64,000 nt of DNA. Source: Tridacna crocea. Taxonomy: Eukaryota; Mollusca; Bivalvia; Cardiida; Cardiidae. The stretch covers positions 25,695,210-25,759,209 of the forward strand of contig OX031073.1 in assembly GCA_943736015.1 (NCBI GenBank), written 5' to 3'. The notes under the pieces were generated by a model. The model made no database searches, was not told the DNA's origin, and worked only from the letters and a program-made list of their open reading frames with translations. The position numbers were made by a program, and so were the translations under genes. The first letter of the stretch is position 1. Every line of letters begins with the position of its first letter. Shown piece by piece: positions 1 through 11,726 of this stretch.

Positions 1-582
1 GCAGCAAACCTTAGTCAGACTTCTTTTAAAAACATTGTGGCTAAAGGAGAAACTGTGAGTAACCAGCATTTTCTCCTATTACCACAATGTTTTCTACTCT
101 ATCAACAAAAGAAGTTACTTTTTAAGCTACATTTAATTTGTTATCTGCAATGGCTATTTAATTGGTTGAGTGTAAAATTTTGTCATGTGGCAAAGAGTTA
201 ACCTTTTACCACACAATCCAGACTTTTAACGATCCTGTGAAAGAAGCCTTTAGAAAACATTGTAGGAAAAGGTGAAAAATGCTGGTAACCAGCATTTTCT
301 CCTTTTCCCACAATGTTTTCTACCCTTCCTTTCACAAATTTTGAATTTCAATCACATTTTTTTTTTTCATCTGCTAATGCTTTCAATTTGGGCCAGTCTA
401 CAGTTTTGTTGTTTGGTAAAGAGTTGATTTTATGAAATTTTGCCAAGAATTAAAAAAGGTAATTTTGTTTGTTATCTGCATTATTATGCACAGAGGCAAC
501 AGCTTTCAGTTTGGTTGAGTGTAAAAGTTTAGTCATGTTTCAAAGAGTACAGTTCATTGTATTTTGCTGTTGAAATGGAATT
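1..582. repeat. TTAA-A palindromic elements, one truncated by the window edge plus one complete
   Basis: TTAA-A is the commonest element here: about 230 bp, TTAA at both ends, ends reading TTAACTCTTTACCA or TTAACCCWTTACCA, and a central palindrome of about 65 bp centred on GCTGGTTACCAGC. The first copy runs off the left edge and ends at TTAA 198-201. The second, minus orientation, shares that TTAA and ends near 427. 455-550 is a decayed right-end fragment. The TTAA target and CCCTTT-like tips suggest a piggyBac-type non-autonomous element (inference). No coding capacity is seen. Confidence 0.8.
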
Positions 583-812
583 TTAACCCATTACTCCATA
601 GATACTCATTTCTACGCATTGCTTGTAGGAGCCTTTGGAAAACATTGTGGCAAAAGGTGAAATTGCTTGTGATGAGCAATTTCACCTTTTGTCACAATGT
701 TTTCTATGCTATCAAAAGATGTCATAGACACATACGAAACGGCTTCATCTTTGCTGTTATTTAGGGTCAATTAGAGATGCCATAGAAATGCCTTATGGGG
801 GTAAAGGGTTAA
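583..812 (+). repeat. TTAA-B palindromic element
   Basis: This is a relative of TTAA-A with the same outer core (AAAACATTGTGG) but a different inner palindrome (AAAAGGTGAAATTGCT and its complement) and different flanks: TTAACCCATTACTCC at the left, GTAAAGGGTTAA at the right. Other copies are at 17108-17339, 39920-40146 and 46418-46627. Confidence 0.8.
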
Positions 813-829
813 TTTTGTTTGAAGTAATG

Positions 830-1056
830 CTTTATCACACAATGACGACTTTTAACGACCCTGAGAAGGAGGCCTTTGAAAACTTTGTGGGAAAAGGAGA
901 AAATGCTGGTAACCAGCATTTTCTCCTTTTCCCACAAAGTTTTCTTCTATATCAAGGACTGATTTTGTCAATTGACCCAGTATGAAATTATTGCCTGCAA
1001 AATTTTTAATGCTTTCCATTGGCATAGGTCTAAAATTCTGCTGTGTGGAAAAGGGG
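830..1056 (-). repeat. TTAA-A element, minus orientation
   Basis: Central palindrome at about 880-950 with the usual CCTTTTCCCACAA arm. The terminal TTAA motifs have decayed. Confidence 0.7.
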
Positions 1057-1129
1057 AAAGCATTTGCAGTACAGAAGCTCATTTGGCCTGGTAATGATAT
1101 ATGAACCTGTTAGATGTTACACACAATAA

Positions 1130-1210
1130 CTGTATTCGTCTGTTTACTTTCAAAACATCGTAACTACAGCTTGTAACAAGCTGTAGTTACGAGGTTTTGG
1201 AAGTAAACGG
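1130..1210. repeat. Short hairpin element (TACAGCTTG stem)
   Basis: Inverted repeat with stem GTAACTACAGCTTG and complementary right arm, flanked by the inverted tips GTTTACTT and AAGTAAAC. The same unit recurs at 2808-2886, and a diverged one at 29236-29296. It is a small foldback element, not a gene. Confidence 0.65.
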
Positions 1211-1261
1211 ACATATTACTAATATTATTCTTGACTCCCTATGGGTAGGGTGTTTCGGCAC

Positions 1262-1600
1262 AGAGGACTGTGTAGATCCAAGATCAATTTGCGCATTTTA
1301 TGCAGTCTGATCTTAGTACATTATCTCCTGCTAGATGGCATTCTGCAAATACTCAGCTATCTAATTTGAGCATTCTGGGTACACAGGACCGGACCACATT
1401 TCTACTCGACAACCGTTACTTGGAACTTCAAACAAAAATAAACGTATACTCAATAAAACGCTAGCTGGTGCGATTTGAGCATCCTGGGTACACAGGATAG
1501 GACCATATTTCTACGCGACAACCATTACTTGGAACTTCAAACTACAATAAACGTATACTCAATAAAACGCTGGCTGATGTGATTCACTTAGCTATGATCA
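1262..1600 (-). repeat. Inverted copy of repeat R1 with an internal 109-bp tandem duplication
   Basis: 1330-1430 is the reverse complement of the R1 repeat at 5096-5205 and 7440-7580 (shared phrase CTAGATGGCATTCTGC / GCCATCTAGCGG). Within it the block starting TTTGAGCATTCTGGG is repeated once about 109 bp downstream. 1262-1320 is a hairpin of the GATCAGACTGCA family. Confidence 0.65.
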
Positions 1601-2200
1601 GCAGTTGATGCACACTCTTTCGAAGTAACTGGTCTTGTGCTATGTATTTTGTCGCAATTGAAGAGTTATCATTGAATTTGCATTTATTTATCGTTGCCAC
1701 TGCCAGTTTCCCATAATTTATGGGCAATACCACCTGAAGGCTGTATGTATTGTTAAAGGGGATAGTGCAGAATACAGGATGAAACCCATCCTAAGTTTCA
1801 CCTAGTTCTTTTATGTGCTCGGTGTATAGCACTGTTATATGGGACCTCGGTTTAACGTCTCATCCGAAAGACTATTAGAAATTTTAGATGGCCAGCCATG
1901 GGGATCGAACCCACCAAAGAGTTGCCATAGAAGAGTTGAAGAGTTACCATATTTGGTAAAGGTTTTAAATTAGTATCTCTCTATATATGAGCCATGCTCT
2001 ATGTAAAGGGGGTTTATGGCATCTTCTTCGTACATCGTACCTGGCCAGCCATCACATTATAAGTTATTGATCCATAAGATACAATTTTATCTTACGACTG
2101 GTTCGATCTTTCGTCAGACTAGACCTTGGGCATGCAGGAAAATGATCAGTATTAAAAAGTATCAACCTATGTAGTAGGCCTGTGCAGGATAATCTGGATT
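1601..2200. other. Unassigned repeat-like DNA, no gene seen
   Basis: No long open frame. 1890-1915 contains GGGATCGAACCCACC, which resembles an antisense tRNA B box and suggests an old, inverted SINE fragment. 1970-2180 resembles other spots in the window with the phrase CGTTAAACCCCCTTTT. Confidence 0.4.
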
Positions 2201-2745
2201 AAAGGTGGGTACTTAGAATTTTCACATCACATCAAATCAAAAACTATATATATCACTGAAATTTATATAAAAAAGCAATACAAATCATTAATAATTAAGA
2301 ATCATAAAATTACCAAAATAATTTTTTTGGTGGTATTCCCTTAAAAGGCTACGTAGCTTCTTAAGCTATTTTTAGATTTCGTGCCAAAAATAAAAAAGCA
2401 TTGTGGGAATGTTAAGTGACTGGCACGTGACTAATGACGCTTAAATTCCATTACATAACAAACATGTAATTTTTTTCATAATATCTTCTTCGGACGCTAT
2501 GTTTGAAGCTTCTTCTTTGTATTTCCAGTATGTAAATGAGCGAGTTGTTCATGTAAAAATAGAATGTGTTTCCCGTTGTTGTCGACCTTGGCCGTAGTAA
2601 ATCTCAAATTTCTCGTGTTGTCGGATGGTTTTGGACTACTGGGGTTTTATGAATGACGATTATAAGGCTTTGGGAGTTTAAGGATGATATTTTTGAGTTT
2701 TTGTAAAATTTTCGTCCCAAATTCTGAAAGGCCACCTTTAATATT
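2201..2745 (+). repeat. TTAA-G element, about 540 bp, plus-orientation copy
   Basis: Opens TTAAAGGTGGGTA and closes GGCCACCTTTAA. A second copy, inverted, lies at 43003-43535 with the same termini. The phrase GGCTACGTAGC and the GCATTGTGGGAATG block are shared. The short terminal inverted repeats and TTAA ends fit a non-autonomous DNA transposon. Confidence 0.75.
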
Positions 2746-2807
2746 GTTTTTTGCAGGTGTATTAAGCCCCCTTTTCACAGAGCATGGTTCATATGTATTA
2801 TGTATTA

Positions 2808-2886
2808 CGTCGGTTTACTTCTAAGACCTTGTAACTACAGCTTGAAACAAGCTGTAGTTAGGAGGTTTTGGAAGTAAACCAGCCAT
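2808..2886. repeat. Short hairpin element (TACAGCTTG stem), second copy
   Basis: Nearly the same foldback as 1130-1210, with tips GGTTTACTTC and GAAGTAAACC. Confidence 0.65.
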
Positions 2887-2981
2887 TAGAGAAAAGGTGT
2901 GTGACTGGACTTAATGTCATGACCTCATTTACCCTTTACTGAGTAAGCTTTGGTTTTAACGACCCTTAGATATGTATGGGC

Positions 2982-3640
2982 TTAACTCATTACTAAATGA
3001 TAAGATTTTAGGTTTGTCCAAATCGAAGGAATTTGCAGATGACGAAATAATAGTGACTGAAAATTTGAAATTTGTTTTGTTAAAGGGTAGAAAACGTGGG
3101 AAAAGGGAGAAAATGCTGGTTACCAGCATTTTCTCCCTTTTCTCATGATGTTTTCTATCCCTGCACAGAAACATTGTCACATTTCATGATGTTAGCTGCA
3201 GAAGTTTTCAAAAAAGGATTTGTCTTTGCGCCCAGACAACTTTGAAAACATCTGTGTTTACAAATGCATAATATGTATGGATAAAGGCCATTATAAATGC
3301 ATGAACCCTTGTAGAAAACATTGAGGGAAAAGGAGAAAATCCTTTTTGAAAATGATATTAGCTCTTTCCTACAGTCGTTTTAGAAAGGATAAAAGTTAGC
3401 TGCAGATACAAATGTGTTAAAAAAGGATGGGTTTGTGAAAATTAAATGTCAGTTGGAGTGAGAAATTTCGTATGTTTAAACTAACACAGCATGAGGGGTT
3501 ACTTGTTTACCAACTTGAAATTCTCCATTCTAAACTCATCATTTTGATAAATGCATGAATATCTATAGAAATATAGAATGAAAACTGGTGTGTGGGAGTG
3601 CTCTTTAAAAAGACACTTCAGAGCACAGCTATGTCCTGGT
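2982..3640 (+). repeat. Truncated TTAA-A element and fragments
   Basis: 2982-3150 holds the left arm and centre of a plus-oriented TTAA-A copy. Its right third is missing. 3300-3420 keeps only a short core remnant. The rest up to 3640 shows no gene. Confidence 0.6.
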
Positions 3641-5205
3641 GTTGTCTATGGAAGTTTAGAACTATCTAAGCCCTTTTCATCCATTGTCTACCATGTCATA
3701 TTCTTTGAAGATTTGACCTGTCTGATATGATGCATCTCTCCCCAAAATTGGGGGGATTGTAGTAATACACGCTATAAAGTAGCAATGGAGACAAATGGCT
3801 TTTATCAATGTGTTTGAGGATAAATCGGGCCTGTTTTAGCTCCAGATTTCTCTAAAATGCTGATCATAGTAACTGTTGTTTGAATCGCACCAGGTAGCGT
3901 TTTATTGAGTAAACATTTACAGTAAAACCTCGATAATTCGAGGTCCCAACGGGACAAGCAAAATGCTTGAGTTTTCGTGGTGCTCGAATCATCCAAAATG
4001 TCCTTGGAAAAAAATGCACTGCTTTTGAGATCGGCGATCAACTTCTTCCCAGGCAGTATAACCTTGTATCTTTCCTCGTCTGATTCATTTTCTGTGAACT
4101 TTCCTGGTTGGATGATATGAGCATGGATTCTAAATAATCTGGCCTTTCTCTCGATAGTTTTTGGAAAAGTAATGTTCGGTAATTTTAAAAAAATCATAAA
4201 ATTTGCCCTTTAAAATGTCGAGAAAGACGACAAAATTTTTTGTCACAAATGGTATCGTGTGATTATGGCACTGTTGAAATGGTCAGAGATAGAATTGTAA
4301 ATTACTGAAGTTATAGTGCTGAGCTAATGAGAGATAAAAACAGAGAATAACGACTTTTCTCATTACATTGTCTTCGACACGAAAACATCAGAATATCTAC
4401 ACAACCTGTGAAAATCACATTTACATGTGTCAAAGGTAAATTTCTAAGACATTAAAAGGTATCAGTGATATTCACAAAGAATCAGAAATATGATTCTGAT
4501 ATGGCACATAAACCCAAAGTACGACGTCAGCGTAACAAGACAGTTGAAATTTACGTGATCAAACGGGTCCTAATCGTGGTGATGGGACTGGGAAAAACCT
4601 GATGCTATAAATAGAATGACACGAAAACTGATAAAAATTAGATGTCGTCTGATCACAAATGCTGTAACTAAACTTGTCTTTTCAGGATCACCAATGAATT
4701 TAAAGGGGTCTTGTCACAATTAGCCTCTCATCATTAATTAGCATCAACACCTTCTCAAATCGTACTGTGGTATGAATACCCCATAGTAATTGTCATAGTA
4801 AAACTTATGCCACACCCTAGACGGGCTGGCGAGATGAAATCCTTTGCTTGGAAAGGTGTGAAAATAATCGTTAGAGATTTGCGAAAATATTGTATTCGAA
4901 TAAACAATCAATTTAAAGAAGGAAAATAATTACAGGGTCCAGCATCCGTGTTCGAATTATCGACTTACCGAGATTCAAAATTACCGAGCTACATTTGGTG
5001 CAATAATGTAGAGTTTTTGCCGGGGCTCTTGGAATTCCTCGAAATATGCCGGGTTCTCGAATGTCCGAGACTCAAAATAACGAGGTTTTACTGTATTTTA
5101 GTTTGAAATTCAAAGTAACAGTTGTCACATAGAAAAGTAGTCCGTTTCTGTACCCAGAATGCCCAAATTAGATAGATGTGTATTTGTGGAATGCCATTCT
5201 AGTGA
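3640..5205 (+). repeat. Repeat R1, copy interrupted by a pogo-like transposon
   Basis: 3640-3919 continues into 5096-5205 once the insertion at 3920-5093 is set aside. The uninterrupted counterpart is 6990-7580, which carries a different insertion. Shared phrases include GAAGATTTGACCTGTC and GCCCAAATTAGATAGATG. No coding frame is convincing. Confidence 0.7.
3920..5093. mobile_element. Pogo/Tigger-like DNA transposon, non-autonomous
   Basis: Termini are inverted: CAGTAAAACCTCG at the left and CGAGGTTTTACTG at the right, each flanked by TA (3918-3919 and 5094-5095), the TA target duplication of Tc1/mariner-pogo elements. Length is 1174 bp. Comparison with the R1 copy at 6990-7580 shows the insertion is clean. 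Several internal inverted phrases (CGAATTATCGA, CCGAGATTC) echo the termini. The longest internal frame is about 130 codons, in antisense, and shows no transposase DDE or HTH pattern I recognise, so it looks non-autonomous or decayed. Confidence 0.8.
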
Positions 5206-5489
5206 GAGATAATGCCTTTTCATCACTACTGGATAGTCTCTAGTAGAAATTTAGAGGGAAGACAGTCAATTTCTGGTCACTGTGACGGAAGTCCTTCCTC
5301 TGGCTTTATGCTGATTGCTGGTTTGAAGATGTTTATGTGGAAAAGCAGCCAATGGCTTAGGAATGATGTGAAAAGTACTGGTAAAGAAAATTGCAGGAAA
5401 GCATGGATAGGTGAACAGGCTGTCATTGCAGAAATTGTGTTGAAAACAGCATTCAACTGTACCATTCATAGAGGTAGTTACTCAACCAA
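5206..5489. other. SINE-tail-like repeat, no gene
   Basis: 5330-5465 is similar to 10110-10245 (GGAAAAGCAGCCAATGGCTT versus GGAAAGCAGCCAGTGGCTT), where that block follows a tRNA-like head. It is probably the body of an old SINE without its head. Confidence 0.5.
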
Positions 5490-6212
5490 AATAACCCTTT
5501 ACGAGATGACAAAATTTCAGACTTGCCGAACTGATAGCACTTGCAGACGACAAATTAGACGTTATTCAAAAATTGAAATTTGTTTCCAGCAGGGTAGAAA
5601 ACACTGTGGGAAAAGGAGAAAATGCTGGTTACCAGCATTTTCTTCTTTTCCCACAATGTTTTCAAAAGGCTCCTATCTCAGGGTCGTAAAAACCAGGGAT
5701 TGGTTTGGTAAAGGGTTAAGGAAAAAAAATGCAGATTACAGATTCATTCTGATTCAAATGATGAAATTTGTTTCTAATTGTGTCAGAAAAAATAGTGGGA
5801 AAAGGAGAAAAAAATGCTGGTTACCAACTTACCAGTTTGATGATGATAATGATTGGGTGGGCCGCCAAAGTGACCTTTTGCTTCAGTTTGAATATTCAAT
5901 GTCTCTAATGTATGTAATACATAAATCAAGTTAATAGATTTGCATATAGACATTGTGTGGGCGATTAAAACTTTACCAGATTACAGAATTTTGCCAAATA
6001 ACAAAATTTTTGACTGGCCCATAATATTCAAAGCATAAAATTGCAGACAAGAAAATAAATTCAATTCAAAATTGATTTTTGTTTTTGGAAGGTGAGAAAA
6101 CATTATGGGTATAGGAGAAAATGCTGGTTAACTGCATTTTCTGCTTTTCCCACAATGTTTTCAGGAAGATTGTTTTGTTGTATATAGATAGGATTGTGTG
6201 GTAAAGAGTTAA
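5490..6212 (+). repeat. Two TTAA-A elements, plus orientation
   Basis: Copies at about 5490-5719 and 5985-6212. Both end in GTAAAGRGTTAA and keep the central palindrome. 5760-5830 is a further core fragment. Confidence 0.7.
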
Positions 6213-6252
6213 CACTCCTCTCTATCAAAGATTTTTCAGAGGATGAATTGAC

Positions 6253-6841
6253 TTAACCCATTACCACACAATCCCTACTTTTGATGCCCCTGAGAAAGAC
6301 GCCTTTAGAAAATATTGTGGCAAAAGGAGAAAATGCTGGTAACCAGCATTTTCTCCTTTTTCCACATTTATTTCTACTCTTCACAAAACAAAGTTCAAAT
6401 TTTCAGTCGCTTTTATTTTGTCGTCTGCAATTGCTTTCAAATTGGACCAGTCCAAAATACTGTTGTTTGCTAATGGGTTAATGGATTTGTCTTAAATTTA
6501 AGGGTAGAAAATATTGTGGGAATGGGATGAACTCCTGATTATCAGCATTGTCTGCTTTTTCCACATTGTTTTCAAAGGTGTCATCTTAACTCTTTACCAA
6601 ACAGTCGCCTGTTTTTACGACCCTGAGATAGAAGTCTTTTGGAAACATTGTAGGGAAAGGAGAAAATGCTGGTAACCATCATTTTCTTCTTTTCCCACAA
6701 AGTTTTCTACCCTATCAAAGCAAAATTGTACCATTTGGGCCACTTTGAAATTGTCGTCTGCAAATGCATTGAATTTGGATAGATGTAAAATTTTACTATG
6801 TAGTGACAGAATAAACAAGAGATTGTTTAGTATAGTGTTAA
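6253..6841 (-). repeat. Two TTAA-A elements (6253-6481 and 6596-6841) with a fragment between
   Basis: Both are minus-oriented with TTAA at both ends. 6482-6595 is a decayed plus-oriented core. The three are abutted, a pattern seen repeatedly in this window. Confidence 0.75.
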
Positions 6842-6989
6842 TATTTGTCCCTTCACTAAGTAATAACATTTTTATGTCACATTATAAAAAAAACATAAAT
6901 TCAGGAAATAAAACCTGACCTCATTTCAGATTTAGGCTAGAATATTATCAACAAATATATTACAGTATTTTATATAAATATTCATAACC

Positions 6990-7580
6990 TTGTTAGAAGT
7001 ACTGCTCCAGTCCATTGTCTGCACATGTCATACTCTTTGAAGATTTGACCTGTCATATATGACAAATCAGTCTCCCCAATATTGGGGAGATTGTAGTAAT
7101 ATTGCGTTATAAGGAAGCAATGGAGAAAACGGCTTTTATTAACTCATTACCAAATGACGAAATTTAAGGCTTGTTCAAGTCAAAAGCATTTGCAGACGAC
7201 AAAATAAAAGTGACAGAAAATTAGTTTTGTGAGGGGTAGAAAACATTGTGGGAAAAGGAGAAAATGCTGGTTACCAGCATTTTCTCCTTTTCCCACAACG
7301 TTTTCTAAAGGCTTCATTCTTAGGGTCGTCAAAAGTAGGGATTGTGTGGTAATGGGTTAATATATTTGAGGAAAAATCAGGCCTGTTTTAGCTACAGATT
7401 TCTCTAAACTGCTGATCATAGCTGAGTGAATGGCATCAGGTAGCATTTTATTGAGGAAACGTTTAAGTTTGAAATTCAAAGTAACGGTTGTCGAGTAGAA
7501 AAGTAGTCCGGTTCTGTACCCAGGATGCCCAAATTAGATAGATGAGTATTTGTAGAACGCCATCTAGCGGAAGATAATGT
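6990..7580 (+). repeat. Repeat R1, copy split by a TTAA-A element
   Basis: R1 sequence runs 6990-7138 and resumes at 7361. At the matching place in the 3640-5205 copy there is no insertion, so the TTAA-A copy at 7139-7360 landed in R1. Confidence 0.7.
7139..7360 (+). repeat. TTAA-A element nested in R1
   Basis: Complete copy, TTAA 7139-7142 to TTAA 7357-7360, with a near-perfect central palindrome. Confidence 0.85.
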
Positions 7581-7599
7581 ACTCCAGTCTTTTGAAAAT

Positions 7600-7964
7600 A
7601 TAACAGCAAGTAATACTACTCTAGAAATTGCCCATAGTGAGCAGTTTATCATTTGAGTAAAGGTTATACAAAGCAAGTCACTATGTAATTATGGATAGAA
7701 AAATATTTTTCTTTCAACCAACTATATCATATGCTAGACTGGTCCTTTGATATGCAGAAAGGCAAGACCTTTAGCAAAAGGTTGCAACCTTACATAACCA
7801 TGGGTCCATACCCTGTAAATTTTTTTTATGTCTAATAGCTGTCTGAACCATGAGATAGGATGGTCCTTTTACAAGCAGGAAACTGACTGAATAGCAAAAA
7901 GATTAGACCTAGGTCACCCTCAGACCGCACAGGCTGTGCTGGGGAGAGTTTCTTTGCAGATGCA
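7600..7964. other. Repeat-like DNA, no gene
   Basis: Contains the phrase CTAGACTGGTCCTTTGATATG, related to 37490-37520 (GACTAGTTCTTTGACATG) and to 2095-2130. It is probably another short dispersed element. No frame is supportable. Confidence 0.4.
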
Positions 7965-8457
7965 TTAACTCTTTACCAAACAAACCCTGGTTTTTACAAC
8001 TCTTGAGAAAGTAGCCTTTTGAAAACATTGTCGGAAAAGGAGAAAATGCTGGAAACCAGCATTTTCTCCTTTTTCCACAATGTTTTCTATCCTGCTTGAA
8101 ACAGATTTGAATTTTTGAGTTATGTTTATTTTGTCATCTGCAAGTGCTTTCAATTTGGACCAGTCTAAAATTTTGTTGTTTGGAAAAGAGTTAAATCCTT
8201 TTCCATAGAACAGGGCTCTTTTTTTCCCTGAATCAACCCTGTCTGTGATGTGAACTAATGAAAGGGAGTACCCAACAAGATTCACACAATGGCTAATTGG
8301 TGTTGAAAACTGCTGAAAAGGAATAATTTTGTAATTTATGTTTTATTAAACAGTGTCAAAAAATGGTAGAATTATTTCCTCATTTTTTTTTCCACAATAT
8401 TTTCAAAAGCCGTCATCCTAGATGTCATTAGAATTAGGGATTGGTTGGTAAGGGGTT
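7965..8457. repeat. TTAA-A element and a right-end fragment
   Basis: 7965-8194 is a complete minus-oriented copy. 8378-8457 keeps only the right arm and terminus of another. 8458-8744 between this and the next copy shows nothing else. Confidence 0.7.
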
Positions 8458-8744
8458 AGATATGTGTATGCCTTGCACAGATAAGATGAAAAAGATAGTT
8501 AACAGGAAAAGGGTTTTTATTATAAAATTCTGGTTGGATGAGTTTAGTCTGTTAAAATTATACATGGTTGTGTTTGTGAGTGATAGTTTTGTTCAAGTTA
8601 TAAAATTTTATGTGTTCATCAGTTTGTGGGATTTAACATGTGTATGATATTGGAATTCCACTGTGAAATTTGTTCAGTGTTGTGATAGATTGCTCAAGAC
8701 ATGTAATATCAGAACCAAAAAGTCTTCATTTGAAGATAAAAGTT

Positions 8745-9150
8745 TTAAGTCATTACCAAATGACAGAATTTTAGGCTTTTCCAAATTGAAAGCATTTGCA
8801 AGATGACAAGATAAAAGTGACTAAAAATTTGAAATCTGTTATGTGAAGGGTGGAAAACCTTGTGGGAAAATGGAGAAAATGCTGGTTACCAGCATTTTCT
8901 CCTTTTCCCACAATGTTTTCAAAAAGATTCTTTTCTCAGGGTCTTCAAAAGTAGGGGTTGTGTGACCATAATGGGTTAATTTCGTATCCATTGAAAGCAT
9001 CTGTGGACAAGGTATGAATCTTTTACCAACCAGTTCTGTTTTTAAACAACCCTGAGGAAACAGGCATTTGAAAATATTATTGGAAAAGGAGAAAATGCTT
9101 GTTGTCAGCATTTTCACCTTTTCCCATAGTGTTTTTCACCTTTTGACAGA
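8745..9150. repeat. TTAA-A element and a partial copy
   Basis: 8745-8979 is plus-oriented and complete. 9015-9150 is the left arm and core of a minus-oriented copy. Confidence 0.7.
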
Positions 9151-9176
9151 CAAACTTTATATATCGTTTTAGCAAA

Positions 9177-9325
9177 TCCTGATTGATTGATTGATTGATT
9201 GGTTGGTTGGTTGGTTGGTTGGTTGGTTGGTTGGTTGGCTGGCTGGCTGGATGGTTGGTTGGTTGGCTGGCTGGCTGGTTGGTTGGTTGGTCGGTTGGTT
9301 GGTTGATTGAATGATTGAATGGTAC
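9177..9325. repeat. TTGG/TTGA tetranucleotide microsatellite
   Basis: About 150 bp of GATT, GGTT and GGCT tetramers in a row. Confidence 0.95.
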
Positions 9326-9459
9326 TTTATGCTGCTTTCAACATTTTTTCAGTCATATCACGGCAACAGCTCATGTATTTATGTATGTCCTATGTTTTAC
9401 AATACTTGGCTGGAGCTCTGAGTTTGACCAATAAAACTAGCTTTGACAGTTTCATTTTT

Positions 9460-9760
9460 TTTTTCAAATATAAAAGATATTAGTATAAATGGAAGATGGT
9501 AACCTCTCAACAAAAATCCCTTTTTGAAGTATTTTTTTTTGCAATATAAAAGATATTATATAAATGGAAGATGGTAACCTCTGAACAAAAATCCCTTTTT
9601 GAAGTATTTTTTTTTGCAATATAAAAGATATTATATACATGGAGGATGGTAACCTCTGAACAAAAATCCCTTTTTGAAGTATTTTTTTTTGCAATATAAA
9701 AGATATTATATACATGGAGGATGGTAACCTCTGAACAAAAATCCCTTTTTGAACTACCTA
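9460..9760. repeat. 75-bp tandem repeat, four copies
   Basis: GGAAGATGG/GGAGGATGG recurs at 9491, 9566, 9641 and 9716, an exact 75-bp period. Each unit includes a T9-10 run and AATATAAAAGATATTA. Because 75 is divisible by three, long open frames arise on the minus strand. They look fortuitous. Confidence 0.95.
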
Positions 9761-9915
9761 GAGGAACTAGCTTTAAAAACAGTATGGGTAGGGGAGAACA
9801 TGCTGGTAAACAACATTTTGTCCTTTTCTGGAAAACCTTTTCCAACCTATGGTAAACAGATCCCATTTGAGCCGCATTATGAATTGTTTTACCATCTGTA
9901 AAATTTAATGCCTTC
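9756..9915 (-). repeat. Degraded TTAA-A element
   Basis: The core is recognisable (GGGGAGAACATGCTGGTAAAC) but heavily diverged. No TTAA ends. Confidence 0.5.
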
Positions 9916-9932
9916 ATACTTTTGACTTGGGC

Positions 9933-10240
9933 GGAGCCCTGATAGCTCAGTTGGTAGCGTGCAGGACTTTAGAACACAGGGTCCAGGGTTGGATCCCTGG
10001 CTGTGACGACCCCTGGCTGTGACGACCCCTGGCTAGGCCAATTTTTTTGGGGGAATTGATGATAGTCAATGCAACAGGATTCATTCCTCTCCCGCCGCTG
10101 ACCATTGTTTCAATGATGATTATGTTGGAAAGCAGCCAGTGGCTTATGAAGAAAATTGTGCAAAGTACTGGTGGAGACTCAAGGGATACATGGATAGGTG
10201 CACTGGCTACTGTGATATAACTGAAATAGTATTGAAAAGG
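9933..10240 (+). mobile_element. tRNA-derived SINE
   Basis: tRNA-like head at about 9936-10000 with A-box-like TAGCTCAGTTGGTAGC and B-box-like GGGTTGGATCCC, followed by a short TGTGACGACCCCTGGC duplication and a tRNA-unrelated body that matches 5330-5465. The head cannot fold as an intact tRNA, so this is a SINE and not a functional tRNA gene. Confidence 0.75.
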
Positions 10241-10243
10241 GCA

Positions 10244-11400
10244 TTAACCCATTACCTCACTATCCCTACTTTTGACAACCCTCAGATAGAAGCCTTCTGA
10301 AAACATTTTGGGAAAAGGAGAAAATGCTGGTAACCAGCATTTTCTCCTTTTCCAAAAATGCTTTCTACTTCATCAAAAAATGAGCGCACTGTTTGAGCCA
10401 AATTGAAATTAAAAAGTCTAAAATTTTGTTGTTTGGTAAAGGGTTAAACACCATACAATCAATCAATCTTTTCACTTGGACAAGTTGAAAGCTTTGTCAA
10501 TTGGAAACGGGTGAATCTAGAGTGACCGAAATTATTTTACAAACTGGATGGGAATTTGATCCCTTGAGTTTTGGATAGCTCAGGCATTTCCCTTAAAATG
10601 TCAGCAAAATGTCATCATAATATGATAGTTATATAGGTCTATTTCCATGTATGCGGAAGGTAAAATTTGCATAATTATGTTAGGTCAGAATTTTTATTTT
10701 TAACCATTTACCGAAAATCTGTGTTACAATTTTTTACCAAAATGTAGACTGGTCCGAAATGAATGTGTTTGTAAACAACAATTTAGATTTTGCTCAAATG
10801 GCCAAATTTGTATTTGATATTTGATTAAGTTGAAAACATTGTGGTAAAAGGAGAAAATGCTGGCTACCAGCATTTTCTCCTTTTTCCCCAATGTTTTCAA
10901 AAGGCTTCTTTCATAGGGTCGATAAAACTTGGGAGGTCACGGGAAAAGGTTAATGAAGATGAAGGCTATTGAAAACATGATAGGAAAGGAGAAATTGCAG
11001 GTAACCAGCATTTTCTCCTTTTCTCCACAATGTCTGAAACCTTACCACACCATGCTAACTTTTGACGTTCTTGGAAAAGAAGCCTTTTGAAAACATTGTG
11101 GGAGACATTGTGGTAACCAGCATTTTCTTCTTTTCCCACAATGTTTTCTACCCTATCAAAGAAAAATAATTTCATATGAGCCACATTGAAACTGTCTTCA
11201 GCAAATGCTTTCAAATCAGACAGGTTTAAAATCTTGTCATGTGGTTGAAGGTTAAATGTGTCTCAAAGTATTTCTATCTGAAAGGGTAGAAAAAATTGTG
11301 GGAAATGGAGAAAAATGCTGGTTATTTTCTCCCTTTTTCCACAATGTTTTCAAACGGGGTTTTTCCTCAGGGGCATAAAAAATTTGGACTGTATACTTAA
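10244..11400. repeat. Cluster of TTAA-A elements
   Basis: Copies: 10244-10447 (minus), 10699-10953 (plus), 11038-11255 (minus), and incomplete cores at 10965-11035 and 11270-11400. 10450-10698 shows no gene. Confidence 0.7.
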
Positions 11401-11726
11401 ATGTTCAGACTGGACAGGGTGGAGTCTGAATACAGAAGAAAGGCAATCTGACATATATATAAATACCTCAATTTATGTCAGTTTTATGTTACAGGGGAAA
11501 AAACAACAAAGCTCTGGCTTTATGGCCTTTGTGTTATTATACTGAGTATTTTTATTAATTACATCTGTTGTTTGTAATTAGCCTCAATGGCAAAAAAAGA
11601 AAATGGACATTTTAAGGATGGAGGGAAAAAAGCTACATTTGTTGCAACAACTACAGGGCTATGTTGGCAAGAATGCCTTGCTTCAAGTTGCTTGCATCAA
11701 AAGATGATATGGTATATTTAAATCTA
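11401..11726. other. No feature recognised
   Basis: AT-rich DNA with short frames only. No repeat family is identified. Confidence 0.4.

Noticed and set aside
3805-4197. 130-codon minus-strand frame
   Set aside because: It crosses the left boundary of the pogo-like insertion, so cannot predate it, and shows no transposase motif.
5212-5934. 240-codon open frame on the plus strand
   Set aside because: It runs across a SINE-body-like block and two TTAA-A cores. Its peptide contains the translated palindrome ([17 protein letters not shown]), repeated dozens of times elsewhere in the window.
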